Under the pieces are notes generated by a model. It was given only the letters and a program-made list of their open reading frames with translations, made no database searches and had not been told where the DNA came from. Position numbers and translations under genes: made by a program. A stretch of DNA of 64,000 nucleotides from Paenibacillus sp. (lineage in GTDB: Bacteria > Bacillota > Bacilli > Paenibacillales > NBRC-103111), in the NCBI GenBank assembly GCA_031180825.1, contig JAPSLM010000001.1:1-64000 (forward strand), given 5' to 3'. Of the stretch, positions 53,702 through 63,396 are shown in pieces (position 1 is the first letter of the stretch; each line of letters begins with the position of its first letter).

Positions 53702-55002
53702 TTATCGTTTGATGCCGTGCCGCTTCTCCAGATGCTCTGCGTGGGTGCGCAAATACGAGTGCGGCCCGAAAAACTTGTCGTAATAGTCCAAATCGAGATG
53801 ATGCGTCTGCAAATACATCAGCGAGTACACGGAGGGCACCGTCGCCGGGAATTTGCCGAACGTGTCGTACACATACTGCGCGATATGCGCCACGGCAGCG
53901 CGGAACTGCTCATCGTGTACCTGCGCGCTGCTTCTTACTTTGCGCGGGTCTTTCCACGGTCCCGGAGTGTCCGGATGGAACGGGCCGTTCGGGCCGAACT
54001 TGCGCTCGCAGAACGCGTCGACGGCGGCGCGCATGTCTTTGAAGTGAGGCGGCTGTGCGAGACGAATACGCCTTCGAGCCCGGTCGGATTCGGCAGCGGC
54101 CAGCGCTCGTCCGTATCGTACCGGAAGCCGAGCCCGGGCACGTCCGGGTCGCCGCTTGCGCCCAGCACGGTCAGCCGGTCGATGCCGTCGAACATCCAGC
54201 CTCCGAGCCCGAGCGCCTGCTGCATCAGCATGCCCGCGTAGGTGGCCGTGGATAATTCCGCCGACAATTCGGCCAGCGAATATTGATCGAGGAACGTCAG
54301 CGGCAGCGGATTTTCCACGTCGATGATATCGGCAAATTTCTCGAGTCCAGGGATTTTTCGATTGTTTACGTCGTCGTAGATGCTCAGCCCGTTCTGCACG
54401 TAGAAGCACAGGTTGGCAATCGTATGCTGCGCCAGATCGCCGACGGGAAACGCGAGGAACGTGCCGGGCCGGTTGGCGACCCAGGAATTGTGTCCCTCCA
54501 TGTATGGCTCGTAGTTCGGAATGTGCAGCCGCTTGTCCGAAATTTTGCGGATGCGTTTTTTGTACTTGTCGATGAGCTCGGCGATGCTGTGTCTGCCGTC
54601 TTCGTTACGCTCCGCTTCCGGCTTGGCGTCTCTCGTCTGAAAAATATACGTTCCCGTATCGTCCGTGAAAAAGATTTCCGACGTATGGAAGCCGGCGGCC
54701 GAAGGGAACGTCCTCCCCGAAGCCGATCCGGAATAATTGGACAAATGCGGCTTATACCGGTCGTGCCGGGTGACGGAATGGTGCCATCCGGTGACGCCCC
54801 CGACCGCAAGCAAAATGAGCAGCTTTTCAAGATTGTCGAGCGGCAGCGGCTCGTGCCCGGATTTATAGGCGAGCGATCCGTCCGGAATTTCCGCTCCCCG
54901 GAAAAAACGCCGGGAACGGCGGCCGAACAGCGCTTCCACCAAGGGAAACTCGGCGATTTCCTTTAACCATCGCTCGTCGATTTCGATGTTGTCCAGCGAC
55001 AT
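53702..55002 (-). pseudogene. Nitroreductase-like (SagB-type) gene with a frameshift
   Basis: Two frames together make a protein of about 433 residues. The first starts at 55002 (behind GGAGGG; MSLDNIEIDERW) and reads to GLEGVFVS near 54050. The second continues at once with AQPPHFKDMRAAVDAFCERK to the stop at 53702. A one- or two-base indel near 54047 separates them. Features fit the nitroreductase superfamily: RRSRRFFRGAEIP, RTFPSAAGFHTSEIFF, GTYIFQTRD and QALGLGGWMF. The function, probably FMN-dependent, is unknown. It could be a true pseudogene or a sequencing error. Confidence 0.7.
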
Positions 55003-55328
55003 GCTAATCCCTCCGCAGCAGATGAAATAAAAAAGACATCGATAGTACCAGGCGCCGAAAGCGGAACAAGCTCCGAAGGCAAGGCACACTCATGTCTCTC
55101 CAGTGGACTGGTCGATAATGAATAAATACGATGGAAATAGTCGGAATATGAATCATATGTATCATAATCCGGGCTTGTTTTCGTTGTCAATGCCAAATTT
55201 GCCGGGCAAATGCGTTCGGGCAAAGGCCGCTCCCCCAAACAGCACTTTCCCGGCAGCGGCGTTTCCGGTATTGCCGGCGGTTAAAATGCTGTCATTCGGC
55301 GTAGAGGAATAATCGAGTTAAAATGATA
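55003..55328. other. Divergent intergenic region
   Basis: Gene-free region between the nitroreductase-like start and the promoter of the rightward operon. It is AT-rich near 55110-55190, where the leftward promoter should lie. No firm operator was identified. Confidence 0.4.
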
Positions 55329-55358
55329 TTGACCGGAAGCTGAGAGCTGTGCTAGTAT
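55329..55358 (+). promoter_or_regulatory. Promoter of the peptidase/transporter operon
   Basis: -35 TTGACC (55329-55334), an 18-base spacer and -10 TAGTAT (55353-55358). The next gene starts 140 bases downstream, leaving a structured leader. Confidence 0.6.
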
Positions 55359-55416
55359 GAATTTCAAAATAACCGACTAAATCGATTGGAATTAAAAAAA
55401 GCGACCGGACAACCGG

Positions 55417-55457
55417 AGATGTAGTTTGCGCCTTTAGGGCGAGCTGCATCTTTTTTT
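55417..55457 (+). terminator. Leader terminator (attenuator) before the P1 peptidase gene
   Basis: AGATGTAGTTTGCGCC pairs imperfectly with GGGCGAGCTGCATCT, with a short loop, followed by TTTTTTT. It lies after the promoter and 41 bases before the start codon, so it must be read through for the operon to be expressed. A small CCGG-ACAA-CCGG hairpin overlaps the region just upstream. Confidence 0.65.
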
Positions 55458-55497
55458 GTGCTTTTTTTTGTTCTCGAGATGTCTTGGAGGCGATGGG

Positions 55498-56496
55498 ATG
55501 ACAACGGCGGGTTCCATTGTGGATGTACCCGGTACCAAAGTGGGACATGCGCATGATCCCCGGGCATGGACGGGCTGTACGGCTATAGTATGGGAGAAGG
55601 GGGCGCTGTGCAGCGTCGATGTGCGCGGCTCGGCGCCCGGCACGCGGGAGACCGATTTGCTGAACCCGACTTGTCTGGTGGACCGCGTGCACGCGGTCTG
55701 CCTTAGCGGGGGCTCGGGCTTCGGTCTTGACGCGGCGACGGGCGTGGCCGCCTATTTGGAGGAGCGTGGCATCGGCGCCGACGTCGGCTACGGCATCGTG
55801 CCGATCGTCCCGGCCGCCGTGCTGTTCGATTTGTCCGTCGGCGATCCGACGGTCCGGCCGGACAAGGCGATGGGCTATGCGGCGGCGAGCCGGGCCACGG
55901 ACGCTCCGGTGCAGGAAGGCAACGTCGGCGCAGGCTGCGGCGCTTCGGTCGGGAAGATCGGCGGGTTCGCCAAAGCGATGAAGTCCGGGCTCGGCTCGGC
56001 CTCCGTCCGGCTGCCCGGCGGCCTGTTGATCGGGGCCGTCGTCGCCGTGAACGCACTGGGCGAGGTGCGGGACCCCGCGACCCGCGAAGTGTTGGCGGGA
56101 CCGCTGAATGCAAACGGCCGTCTGGAGGACAGCCACGAATTGCTTATCCGCCAGCCCTTTTCGTTCACCGGGGTGGCAAAGGGGACGAACACGACGCTGG
56201 CCGTCGTCGCGAGCAACGCCAATCTGACGAAAGCCGAGCTCAAGAAGGTGGCCGAGATGACGCACGACGGCTTCGCCCGCACAATCTATCCGGTGCACAC
56301 GATGTACGACGGCGATGCCGTATTCGCCGCCTCGACCGGCGGGGTGGACGCTTCGGTCGACGTCGTCGGGGCGGTATCGGCGCAGGTGGTGGCGGAAGCG
56401 ATCGCGCGCGCCGTCCGGTCGGCGGAGGGCGGAGGCGGCTTGCCGGCGCATCGCGATCTCAAAAACGTACGGCAGGGAGACGGAAGCAAGCCATGA
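55498..56496 (+). CDS. P1-family (DmpA/NylC-like) peptidase
   Basis: A 332-residue N-terminal-nucleophile hydrolase of the P1 family, whose members act as L-aminopeptidases/D-amidases, beta-peptidases or nylon-oligomer hydrolases. Conserved blocks: LSGGSGFGLDAATGVAAYLE, GNVGAGCGASVGKIGG and GLLIGAVVAVNALGEV. The likely self-cleavage site is GTN-TTLAVVASN, with Thr232 as nucleophile, matching the Asn-Thr cleavage of NylC. GGAGG lies seven bases before the ATG. Its stop overlaps the next start (ATGA). The substrate is unknown. Confidence 0.88.
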   Translation: MTTAGSIVDVPGTKVGHAHDPRAWTGCTAIVWEKGALCSVDVRGSAPGTRETDLLNPTCLVDRVHAVCLSGGSGFGLDAATGVAAYLEERGIGADVGYGIVPIVPAAVLFDLSVGDPTVRPDKAMGYAAASRATDAPVQEGNVGAGCGASVGKIGGFAKAMKSGLGSASVRLPGGLLIGAVVAVNALGEVRDPATREVLAGPLNANGRLEDSHELLIRQPFSFTGVAKGTNTTLAVVASNANLTKAELKKVAEMTHDGFARTIYPVHTMYDGDAVFAASTGGVDASVDVVGAVSAQVVAEAIARAVRSAEGGGGLPAHRDLKNVRQGDGSKP

Positions 56497-58235
56497 TAAA
56501 TCGAATACCGCTGGGCAAAATCATCACGGAACCCAATGTTCCCGTGCCTATGCGCGACGGCGTGACGTTATACGCCGACATTTACCGGCCGGATTCGCCG
56601 GAACGGCATCCCGTGCTGCTGATGCGGACGCCGTACAATAAGGCCGACGCGCAGACGATGAATTATGCGCATCCGTCTTGGTATGCTCAGCACGGCTATG
56701 TCGTGATCGTGCAGGATACACGCGGGCGATGGGAATCGGAAGGCGAATTTCAGCCTTACCGGACGGAGACGGACGACGGGTACGATACGATCGAATGGGC
56801 GGCCGGGCTGCCCTATGCGATCCCGAAGGTCGGGATGTACGGCTTCTCGTACGTCGCCGCCGTGCAATGGCTGGCTGCAGTCGGCCGGCCTCCGCATTTG
56901 AACTGTATCGCGCCCGCGATGATCGGGTCCGATTCGTATCAAGGGAAAACGTACCGCAGCGGCGCGTTCGCCTTGGCCAGCATCCAGTCGTGGGTGCTGT
57001 TTGTCGCACAGGACGCCGCGCTGCGGCAGGGCCGGACCGATTGGGCGGCGGAGCTCGCCGCAAGTCTGGCAGGCATCCACGGGGTGTACCGTTCCTTGCC
57101 GCTGAAGACGACGGCGGCGATCCGGGAGGAACTGGCGCCTTATTACCGGGAATGGCTGGAGCACCCTGTCCGCGGCCCTTATTGGACGGCGCACTCGCTG
57201 CGGGATCGCTACGGCGCGATTAAAGTGCCTGCGCTGCATGTCGGCGGGTGGTACGATCTGTTCGTCGACGGAACGATTGAAAATTTTAACGGCGTGCGGA
57301 CGCACGGTGCGACGGCTCAGGCGCGGGATAACCAATACCTGGTTGTAGAGCCGTGGTACCATATGCCTTGGTCGAGGTACGTAGGCGAGCTTGATTTCGG
57401 GCCGGAAGCGGCCAACCGGATCGACCGGCTGCAGCTCGAATGGTTCGCCCGTTGGCTGAAGGAAGACGCCTCGCAATGGAACGGCGTTGCTCCGGTTCAA
57501 TATTTCGTCATGGGCGACAACCGCTGGAAGCGGGCGGAGCTCTGGCCGCCGCAGACTTCGGCGGAGACGCCCTTTTATTTGCGCAGCGCGAGCCGGGCCA
57601 ACTCGGTGAACGGCGACGGCGCGTTAAGTGCGGAACCGCCCGAAGCCGAGCATCCGGACAGGTTCGTCTACCATCCGTCCATCCCGGTGCCTGCGCTCGG
57701 CGGACGGTCGGGCGCCGTGCCGGAGCTGACCCCGATGGGGCCGAAGAACCAGCTGCCTGTCGAGGTCCGCAACGACGTACTGGTCTATACGTCGGCGGCG
57801 CTAGAGGAAGAGGTGGCGATCGAAGGAAATGTAACGGCCATCCTGTATGCGGCGACGACGGCGGAGGACACCGATTTTGTCGTAAAGCTGGTCGACGTTC
57901 ACCCGGACGGCCGGGCCTACAACGTGGCGGAGGGGATCGTGCGAGCCAGCTACCGCCATTCGCTGGAGCAGCCGCAGACGGTAACGCCGGGAGAAATCGT
58001 CCGATACGAAATTCCGCTCGGCCCGACGGCGATCGTATTCAAGAAGCATCATGCGATCCGCGTGGATGTGACCAGTTCGCTGTTCCCGACGTTCGATCGT
58101 CATCCGAACCGGTTTATGCCGCCCGGGGAAGCGACGGAGGCCGATTTCGCGACCGCAACGCAAACGGTTTATCACGATCGGCTGCATCCTTCGCATGTGC
58201 TGCTGCCGGTCGTCAATAATCTGGAGGAGCTTTGA
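56493..58235 (+). CDS. CocE/NonD-family alpha/beta hydrolase
   Basis: A 580-residue member of the S15/CocE group, which includes X-Pro dipeptidyl peptidases, cocaine esterase and glutaryl-acylases. The N-terminal alpha/beta-hydrolase domain has the nucleophile Ser119 in GMYGFSYVA, with an oxyanion-type DTRGRW upstream. A helical cap follows, and a C-terminal jelly-roll (DTDFVVKLVDVHPDG, then YRHSLEQPQTVTPGEIVRY). The family's usual GxSxxG motif is altered after SY (VA instead of GG). It is coupled to the P1 gene, so the two may act on the same amide or ester. Confidence 0.9.
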   Translation: MINRIPLGKIITEPNVPVPMRDGVTLYADIYRPDSPERHPVLLMRTPYNKADAQTMNYAHPSWYAQHGYVVIVQDTRGRWESEGEFQPYRTETDDGYDTIEWAAGLPYAIPKVGMYGFSYVAAVQWLAAVGRPPHLNCIAPAMIGSDSYQGKTYRSGAFALASIQSWVLFVAQDAALRQGRTDWAAELAASLAGIHGVYRSLPLKTTAAIREELAPYYREWLEHPVRGPYWTAHSLRDRYGAIKVPALHVGGWYDLFVDGTIENFNGVRTHGATAQARDNQYLVVEPWYHMPWSRYVGELDFGPEAANRIDRLQLEWFARWLKEDASQWNGVAPVQYFVMGDNRWKRAELWPPQTSAETPFYLRSASRANSVNGDGALSAEPPEAEHPDRFVYHPSIPVPALGGRSGAVPELTPMGPKNQLPVEVRNDVLVYTSAALEEEVAIEGNVTAILYAATTAEDTDFVVKLVDVHPDGRAYNVAEGIVRASYRHSLEQPQTVTPGEIVRYEIPLGPTAIVFKKHHAIRVDVTSSLFPTFDRHPNRFMPPGEATEADFATATQTVYHDRLHPSHVLLPVVNNLEEL

Positions 58236-58255
58236 TCCATCATCGGGAGGAACGC

Positions 58256-58948
58256 ATGGGCAAATCGTTCGTTTGGTTCGATCTGGGCTACACGCTTGTT
58301 TATCAGCAAAGGGAGGAGGTCTACAGGCAGTTTGTGCAGGAGCAGGGGGCGGACGTTTCGCTATGCGAAGTGGAACGGGCGTATCACTTGACCGACAAGC
58401 TGTTCATGCGGGAATATCCGGGGGCGCTGGGCAAAGAAGCGCATACGTTTTTTCCCTGGTATTTGGGCGTCGTGAACTACAGGCTCGGCTTTCACTTCGA
58501 CCTGCACAGGCAGTGCGGGCGCATGCGCGAAATTCAGCGCCTGTCGGAGCGGAAATGGCTGTCGTTCCCGTATACAAGCACGGTGCTGGACCGGCTGAAA
58601 AAGCATTCCGTAGGCGTAGGCCTCATCAGCAATTGGGATGCGACCGCACGGCACGTCCTCGAGGATAACGGGCTGACCGGCTACTTCGACCATATCGTTA
58701 TCTCGTCCGAGGTCGGCTCGGAGAAGCCGGCCAAAGAAATTTTCCTGCGCGCCCTGAAGGCGGCGGACGTCTCGGCTGACGATTGCTTGTACGTCGGGGA
58801 CAACTATTACGACGATGTCGTCGGCAGCTCCCGGGTCGGCATGGACGCGGTGCTGGTCAACCGGTTCGGCCGGCTCGGGATCGAGGAGCTTGCCCACGAG
58901 CCGACGATCGCTTCCATCGAAGCGGTGCCGGACATCGTGCACAGGTAA
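58256..58948 (+). CDS. HAD-superfamily hydrolase
   Basis: A 230-residue HAD-type hydrolase. Motif I is FDLGYTLV, where the general-acid Asp two residues after the nucleophile is replaced by Gly. Motif II is LISNWD, motif III has Lys in SEVGSEKPAKEIF, and motif IV is YVGDNYYDDVVGS. The missing second Asp means that ordinary phosphatase activity is doubtful. ATG 58256 follows GGGAGG. It sits between the hydrolase and transporter genes of the operon. The physiological substrate is unknown. Confidence 0.85.
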   Translation: MGKSFVWFDLGYTLVYQQREEVYRQFVQEQGADVSLCEVERAYHLTDKLFMREYPGALGKEAHTFFPWYLGVVNYRLGFHFDLHRQCGRMREIQRLSERKWLSFPYTSTVLDRLKKHSVGVGLISNWDATARHVLEDNGLTGYFDHIVISSEVGSEKPAKEIFLRALKAADVSADDCLYVGDNYYDDVVGSSRVGMDAVLVNRFGRLGIEELAHEPTIASIEAVPDIVHR

Positions 58949-59007
58949 AAAAAGGCTAGGGCGACGGACATCAAAATGAGGCAAGAACGAGCAGGGGGAT
59001 ATGCAAA

Positions 59008-60579
59008 ATGAAGCGTCAGCGAAATTATAGAAAGCTTTATACGGCGATTATCGGTTTGGCGATCGCGGCTCTGCTGGCCGCATGCAGCGGCGGCAGCGGC
59101 AAGCCTGCGGCGGGCTCGGGCGGCGAAACCGCGCAGCCGGCCCAGACGGCCGGGGAAAAAGTAAACGGAGGCAGCGTCGTCGTCATCGTTCCTCAAGACC
59201 CGGACTATCTGGACCCGCATCTGGCGGTGGCCGCCGGCACGTCGGAAATGATGTTCAACGTCTACGAAGGGCTGCTGAAGCCGAACGAAAAAGGCGAGAT
59301 TTACCCGGCCATCGCCAAGTCCTACGACATTGCGCCGGACGGGCTGACGTATACGTTCAAGCTGCGGGAGGGCGTTAAATTTCACAACGGAAACGCCGTT
59401 ACCGCGGAGGACGTCAAGTATTCCTACGAACGGCTGGCCGGCAAAGAGACGGGCAAGCCGCTCTCGCCCGCGTTTGCCGGCGTGCAGTCGATCGAAGCGC
59501 CGGATGCGGCGACGGTCGCGGTGAAGCTTAAGGAAAACAACGCCTCGTTCCTGACCTCGCTGACGGCGCCGGTCATTCCGAAGGGCTATCAGGACAGCAA
59601 CAAGAAGCCGGTCGGCACCGGGCCGTTCCGATTCGTCGAATATTTGCCGGGACAGCGCCTTGTCCTGGAGAAGAACAAGGACTATTACGTCAAAGACGTA
59701 CCGTCTCTGGATAAGGTCGAATTCCGCATTATTCCGGATCAGGAGGCGGCGCTCGCGGCCTTGAAGTCGGGCGAAGCGGATATTTTCCCCCGCATCGGCA
59801 CGGAAAAGCTGGACGGGCTCGGCCCCGAATTCCAGACCGTCAGCGCCCCGCAGAACCTTGTGCAGCTGATGACCTACAATATCGCGAGGAAGCCGTTCGA
59901 CGATATCCGGGTACGGCAGGCGATCAACTACGCGGTCGACCGGGACGAGATCATCAAGGGCGTCGCGCTCGGCAAAGGCACGAAGCTCGGCTCGAACATG
60001 AGCCCGATCATGAGCCGGTATTATTTGGACGGTCTGCAGGACACGTACAAATACAGCACGGAAAAAGCGAAAAGCCTGCTTGCCGAGGCCGGCTGCAAGG
60101 ACGGCTTCTCCGCAACGCTGTCCGTGCCGTCCAACTACCAGTTCCATGTCGATACGGCGCAGGTGATCGCGCAGCAGCTCGGCAAAGCCGGCATCAAGCT
60201 GAAGATCGAACCGGTCGAATGGGCGGTATGGCTGGACCGCGTGTACAAGGGCCGGGACTACGATCTGACGATTATCGGGCTGGACGGAAAGCTCGATCCG
60301 AACGACATTTTGAACAAATACGCATCGGATTCCAAAAACAATTTCTTCAATTACAAAAGTCCGGATTTCGACAAAGCGTTGAAGCAAGGCTTAACCGAGC
60401 TCGATCCGAACAAACGGGCGGAGGCCTACAAGCAGGCGCAGACGATTCTGGCCAAAGAGGCTGCGGCCGTGTACATCATGGACCCGAACCTCAACGTCGC
60501 GCTCAAAAAGACGCTATCCGGCTATAAGCAGTATCCGCTGTACGTGCAGGATATGTCGTCGATTTATTGGACCCGGTAG
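59008..60579 (+). CDS. Dipeptide/oligopeptide ABC substrate-binding lipoprotein
   Basis: A 523-residue SBP_bac_5-family lipoprotein. The signal peptide ends in lipobox LLAAC with Cys26, followed by a low-complexity linker. The family signature region is GLTYTFKLREGVKFHNGNAV, with FRIIPDQEAALAALKSGEAD and RQAINYAVDRDEIIKG further on. It delivers peptides or similar compounds to the permeases encoded next. It begins 59 bases after the HAD gene, in the same operon as the P1 and CocE hydrolases, which may process the imported compound. Confidence 0.93.
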   Translation: MKRQRNYRKLYTAIIGLAIAALLAACSGGSGKPAAGSGGETAQPAQTAGEKVNGGSVVVIVPQDPDYLDPHLAVAAGTSEMMFNVYEGLLKPNEKGEIYPAIAKSYDIAPDGLTYTFKLREGVKFHNGNAVTAEDVKYSYERLAGKETGKPLSPAFAGVQSIEAPDAATVAVKLKENNASFLTSLTAPVIPKGYQDSNKKPVGTGPFRFVEYLPGQRLVLEKNKDYYVKDVPSLDKVEFRIIPDQEAALAALKSGEADIFPRIGTEKLDGLGPEFQTVSAPQNLVQLMTYNIARKPFDDIRVRQAINYAVDRDEIIKGVALGKGTKLGSNMSPIMSRYYLDGLQDTYKYSTEKAKSLLAEAGCKDGFSATLSVPSNYQFHVDTAQVIAQQLGKAGIKLKIEPVEWAVWLDRVYKGRDYDLTIIGLDGKLDPNDILNKYASDSKNNFFNYKSPDFDKALKQGLTELDPNKRAEAYKQAQTILAKEAAAVYIMDPNLNVALKKTLSGYKQYPLYVQDMSSIYWTR

Positions 60580-60594
60580 AAGAGGAGAGCGCCG

Positions 60595-61542
60595 ATGGAC
60601 TACAGATACGTGACGCGGCGGGTCATGACGCTGCTTTTAACCGTCCTGTTCGTCATTTTGCTGACGTTCTCCGCTTTTCGGATCATTCCCGGGAACCCGG
60701 CGCTGGCGATTCTGGGGACGGAAGCGACCCCGGAGCAGGTGGAGGCGCTGGAGGCCAAGCTGGGCACCGGCCTGCCGCTGTTCGAGCAGCTGACGCGCTG
60801 GCTTAAGGGCGTCGCGGTGCTCGATTTCGGGGAATCGCTGCGCTTCGCCACGCCGGTGCTGGACTTGATCGGCGGGCGCATTCCCGTCACTTTGTCGCTG
60901 GCGCTGATGTCGCTGGCGCTGACGGTCGCCGTCTCGATCCCGCTGGGGATTGCGGCGGCACGGGCTCGGGGAAAAGCGGCGGATTTGATCGTCTCGATCG
61001 GGACGCAGCTCGGGCTGGCCGTGCCGTCGTTCTGGACGGGGATCGTCCTCATTTTGCTGTTCGGCCTGACGTTAAAATGGGTCTCGGTCAGCCGCTTCGT
61101 CCCTTGGTCGGAGGATCCGTGGCTCGCGTTCAAGTCGCTGCTGCTGCCCGCCGTGGCCGTAGCGATTCCGCAAATCGCCATCGTCGTGCGTTATTTGCGG
61201 ACGACGATGCTGGAGCAGCTCGGCCTCGATTACGTGCGGACCGCTTACAGCAAAGGGCTGACGGAATTTACAATCCATTACAAGCACGTGCTGAAAAATG
61301 CGCTGATCCCGGTAGTTACCGTCGTCGGGATGAATTTCGGCGAAATTCTCGCGGGGAGCCTGGTGATCGAGCAGGTATTCACGCTCCCCGGGGTAGGCCG
61401 GCTTTTCATTACGGCGATTGCCAACCGCGATTATCCGCTCATCCAAGGCATGGTCGTGCTGGTGGCCTTTGCCGTCATTGCGATAAATTTTCTCGTCGAT
61501 CTGTCCTACCGCTGGTTGGACCCCAAAATTCGATTAAAGTAG
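60595..61542 (+). CDS. Dpp/Opp-type ABC permease (DppB-like)
   Basis: A 315-residue permease with six predicted helices: the N-terminal FRIIPGNPALAILG stretch typical of DppB, and the inner-membrane coupling motif region AYSKGLTEFTIHYKHVLKNA. GAAGAGGAGAG precedes the ATG, 15 bases after the binding-protein gene. It pairs with the next permease. Confidence 0.93.
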   Translation: MDYRYVTRRVMTLLLTVLFVILLTFSAFRIIPGNPALAILGTEATPEQVEALEAKLGTGLPLFEQLTRWLKGVAVLDFGESLRFATPVLDLIGGRIPVTLSLALMSLALTVAVSIPLGIAAARARGKAADLIVSIGTQLGLAVPSFWTGIVLILLFGLTLKWVSVSRFVPWSEDPWLAFKSLLLPAVAVAIPQIAIVVRYLRTTMLEQLGLDYVRTAYSKGLTEFTIHYKHVLKNALIPVVTVVGMNFGEILAGSLVIEQVFTLPGVGRLFITAIANRDYPLIQGMVVLVAFAVIAINFLVDLSYRWLDPKIRLK

Positions 61543-61551
61543 AGGGCCGCC

Positions 61552-62361
61552 ATGAATAAAAGTAATAACATCACGTTATGGCTCGGCGTGACGCTCGTCG
61601 CTTCCTTGCTGCTGCTTATGCTCGTCAGCCTCGCGTATGTCCCCTACGGCGTCAACGAGATGGACATCGCCGGGCGGCTGCAGGCGCCGGGGCCCGGGCA
61701 CCTGCTGGGCACGGATCAATTCGGCCGGGACATTCTTAGCCGGGTGATGGAAGGGACGCGGACCGCCTTCGCCGTCGGTGCCGTATCCGTCGCCATCGGT
61801 CTGGCCGGCGGGTTCCTGATCGGCTCGCTCGCCGGCTATTTGGGCCAATGGGCCGACGAGCTGCTGATGCGCCTCGTCGACGCCTTGATGGCGTTTCCGG
61901 GCATTTTGCTGGCGCTGATATTCGTTTCGATCTTCAAGCCGAGCTTGTTCCAAACGATGATCGCCATCGGCATCTTGTCCGTGCCGTCGTTCGCCCGCGT
62001 CATCCGCAGCGGCTTCCTTCAGCTCAAGGAAGCCGAATTCGTCAAGGCGGCGCGGGGGATGGGGGCCGGGCACGCCTCCGTGATCGTCCGCCACATCGTG
62101 CCGAATATGCTGTCGTCCGTCATCGTGACGGCCTCGCTCAGCTTCTCCACGGCGATTCTGGTGGAGGCGGCGCTGAGCTATCTTGGGCTCGGCGTACAGC
62201 CGCCGGACCCGAGCTGGGGGCGCATGCTGAACGAATCCCAGAGCTACATCGGCAAAGCCCCGTGGTTTACGCTCGCCCCGGGCATCTTCATTACCGTCAC
62301 CGTGCTCGGCTTCAATCTGCTCGGGGACGGCATCCGGGATTTGCGGGACCGCCGGGCCTAG
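61552..62361 (+). CDS. Dpp/Opp-type ABC permease (DppC-like)
   Basis: A 269-residue DppC-type permease: LLGTDQFGRDILSRVMEGTR near the start, then the coupling motif AARGMGAGHASVIVRHIVPN, and YLGLGVQPPDPSWGRMLNES near the end. GAGGG precedes the ATG, nine bases after the partner permease. It is rather short at the N-terminus compared with enteric DppC (about 300 residues) but has the usual helix set. Confidence 0.93.
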   Translation: MNKSNNITLWLGVTLVASLLLLMLVSLAYVPYGVNEMDIAGRLQAPGPGHLLGTDQFGRDILSRVMEGTRTAFAVGAVSVAIGLAGGFLIGSLAGYLGQWADELLMRLVDALMAFPGILLALIFVSIFKPSLFQTMIAIGILSVPSFARVIRSGFLQLKEAEFVKAARGMGAGHASVIVRHIVPNMLSSVIVTASLSFSTAILVEAALSYLGLGVQPPDPSWGRMLNESQSYIGKAPWFTLAPGIFITVTVLGFNLLGDGIRDLRDRRA

Positions 62362-62379
62362 AAAGGAAGGAGATGGCGC

Positions 62380-63396
62380 ATGCCGAACTCACCGTTAGAA
62401 CAGAAGCCCTTGCTTGACATTCGGGATCTGCATGTAGAATTGGTTCCCTCCCGCAGGAAGGGAGCGGCGCTGCCGGTGCTCGGCGGCATTTCGCTTGCTG
62501 TTTATCCCGGCGAGGTGATAGGAATTGTCGGGGAATCAGGCTGCGGAAAAAGCGCGCTGGCTTCATCGGTCGTCGGGCTGCTCCCCCGCGCGATGCGTAT
62601 CGGACAAGGAGAAATCTGGTATCAATCCGCGCCGGTACACCGGCTCGGTCGAGAAGAGACGCGCCGTCTGCGCGGCAAAGAAATCGCGATGGTGTTCCAG
62701 GACCCGATGACGTCGCTCAATCCCGCCTTGACCGTCGGCGAGCAGCTGGCGGAAATGCTGTGGCTGCATCTGGGGATGACGCGGCGGGAGGCCAAGGCCC
62801 GGTCGGCGGAGCTGCTGCGGAACGTCGGGCTGCCGCGCCCTGAAGCGCTGCTGTCCGAATACCCGCACCGGCTCTCCGGCGGGATGCGCCAGCGGGTCAT
62901 GATCGCGATGGCGCTCTCGTGCCGTCCGCAGCTGCTGATCGCCGACGAGCCGACGACGGCGCTCGATGTGACCATTCAAGCGCAAATTTTGGAGCTGCTG
63001 AAGCGGATCAGCGCCGAGGAACGGACGGCGATCATGCTCGTTTCCCACGATCTCGGCGTCATTGCCGATATGTGCGACCGGATCGCCGTCATGTACGCGG
63101 GACAAATCGTGGAGGAGGGGCCGGTGGAGGACATTTTCGATGCGCCCCGCCATCCGTATACGATCGGGCTGCTGAATTCGATCCCTTCGACGGCGAAAGA
63201 GCGGCTCTATTCGATTCCCGGAACCGTCCCCGCGCTCCATGAGCGCAGCGGCGGCTGCCGGTTTTATTCCCGCTGCCCGCAAGCCTCGGACCGCTGTCTG
63301 GCCGAGCCGCCGCGGCTGACGGACCTGAACGGCCGGCATGCCGTCCGCTGTCTGCTTGCCGTCCCGGAAGGAGGCGCTTCCCATGCCGCCGGTTGA
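62380..63396 (+). CDS. Peptide ABC transporter ATPase (DppD-like)
   Basis: A 338-residue ATPase: Walker [11 protein letters not shown] near 52, Q-loop [11 protein letters not shown], signature [15 protein letters not shown] and Walker [14 protein letters not shown]. It has the C-terminal oligopeptide-transporter extension with cysteines ([16 protein letters not shown]) found in DppD/OppD, where a Fe-S cluster is possible. AAGGAAGGAG precedes the ATG. Its end overlaps the next ATPase gene by 14 bases. Confidence 0.94.
   Translation: MPNSPLEQKPLLDIRDLHVELVPSRRKGAALPVLGGISLAVYPGEVIGIVGESGCGKSALASSVVGLLPRAMRIGQGEIWYQSAPVHRLGREETRRLRGKEIAMVFQDPMTSLNPALTVGEQLAEMLWLHLGMTRREAKARSAELLRNVGLPRPEALLSEYPHRLSGGMRQRVMIAMALSCRPQLLIADEPTTALDVTIQAQILELLKRISAEERTAIMLVSHDLGVIADMCDRIAVMYAGQIVEEGPVEDIFDAPRHPYTIGLLNSIPSTAKERLYSIPGTVPALHERSGGCRFYSRCPQASDRCLAEPPRLTDLNGRHAVRCLLAVPEGGASHAAG

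Noticed and set aside
53453..54241. 262-codon plus-strand frame across the nitroreductase-like gene
   Set aside because: Arg-rich composition and antisense to sequence with clear nitroreductase features.
55359..55457. T-box or known riboswitch in the peptidase leader
   Set aside because: No T-box sequence, specifier-loop pattern or other familiar aptamer could be recognised; only the terminator is clear.
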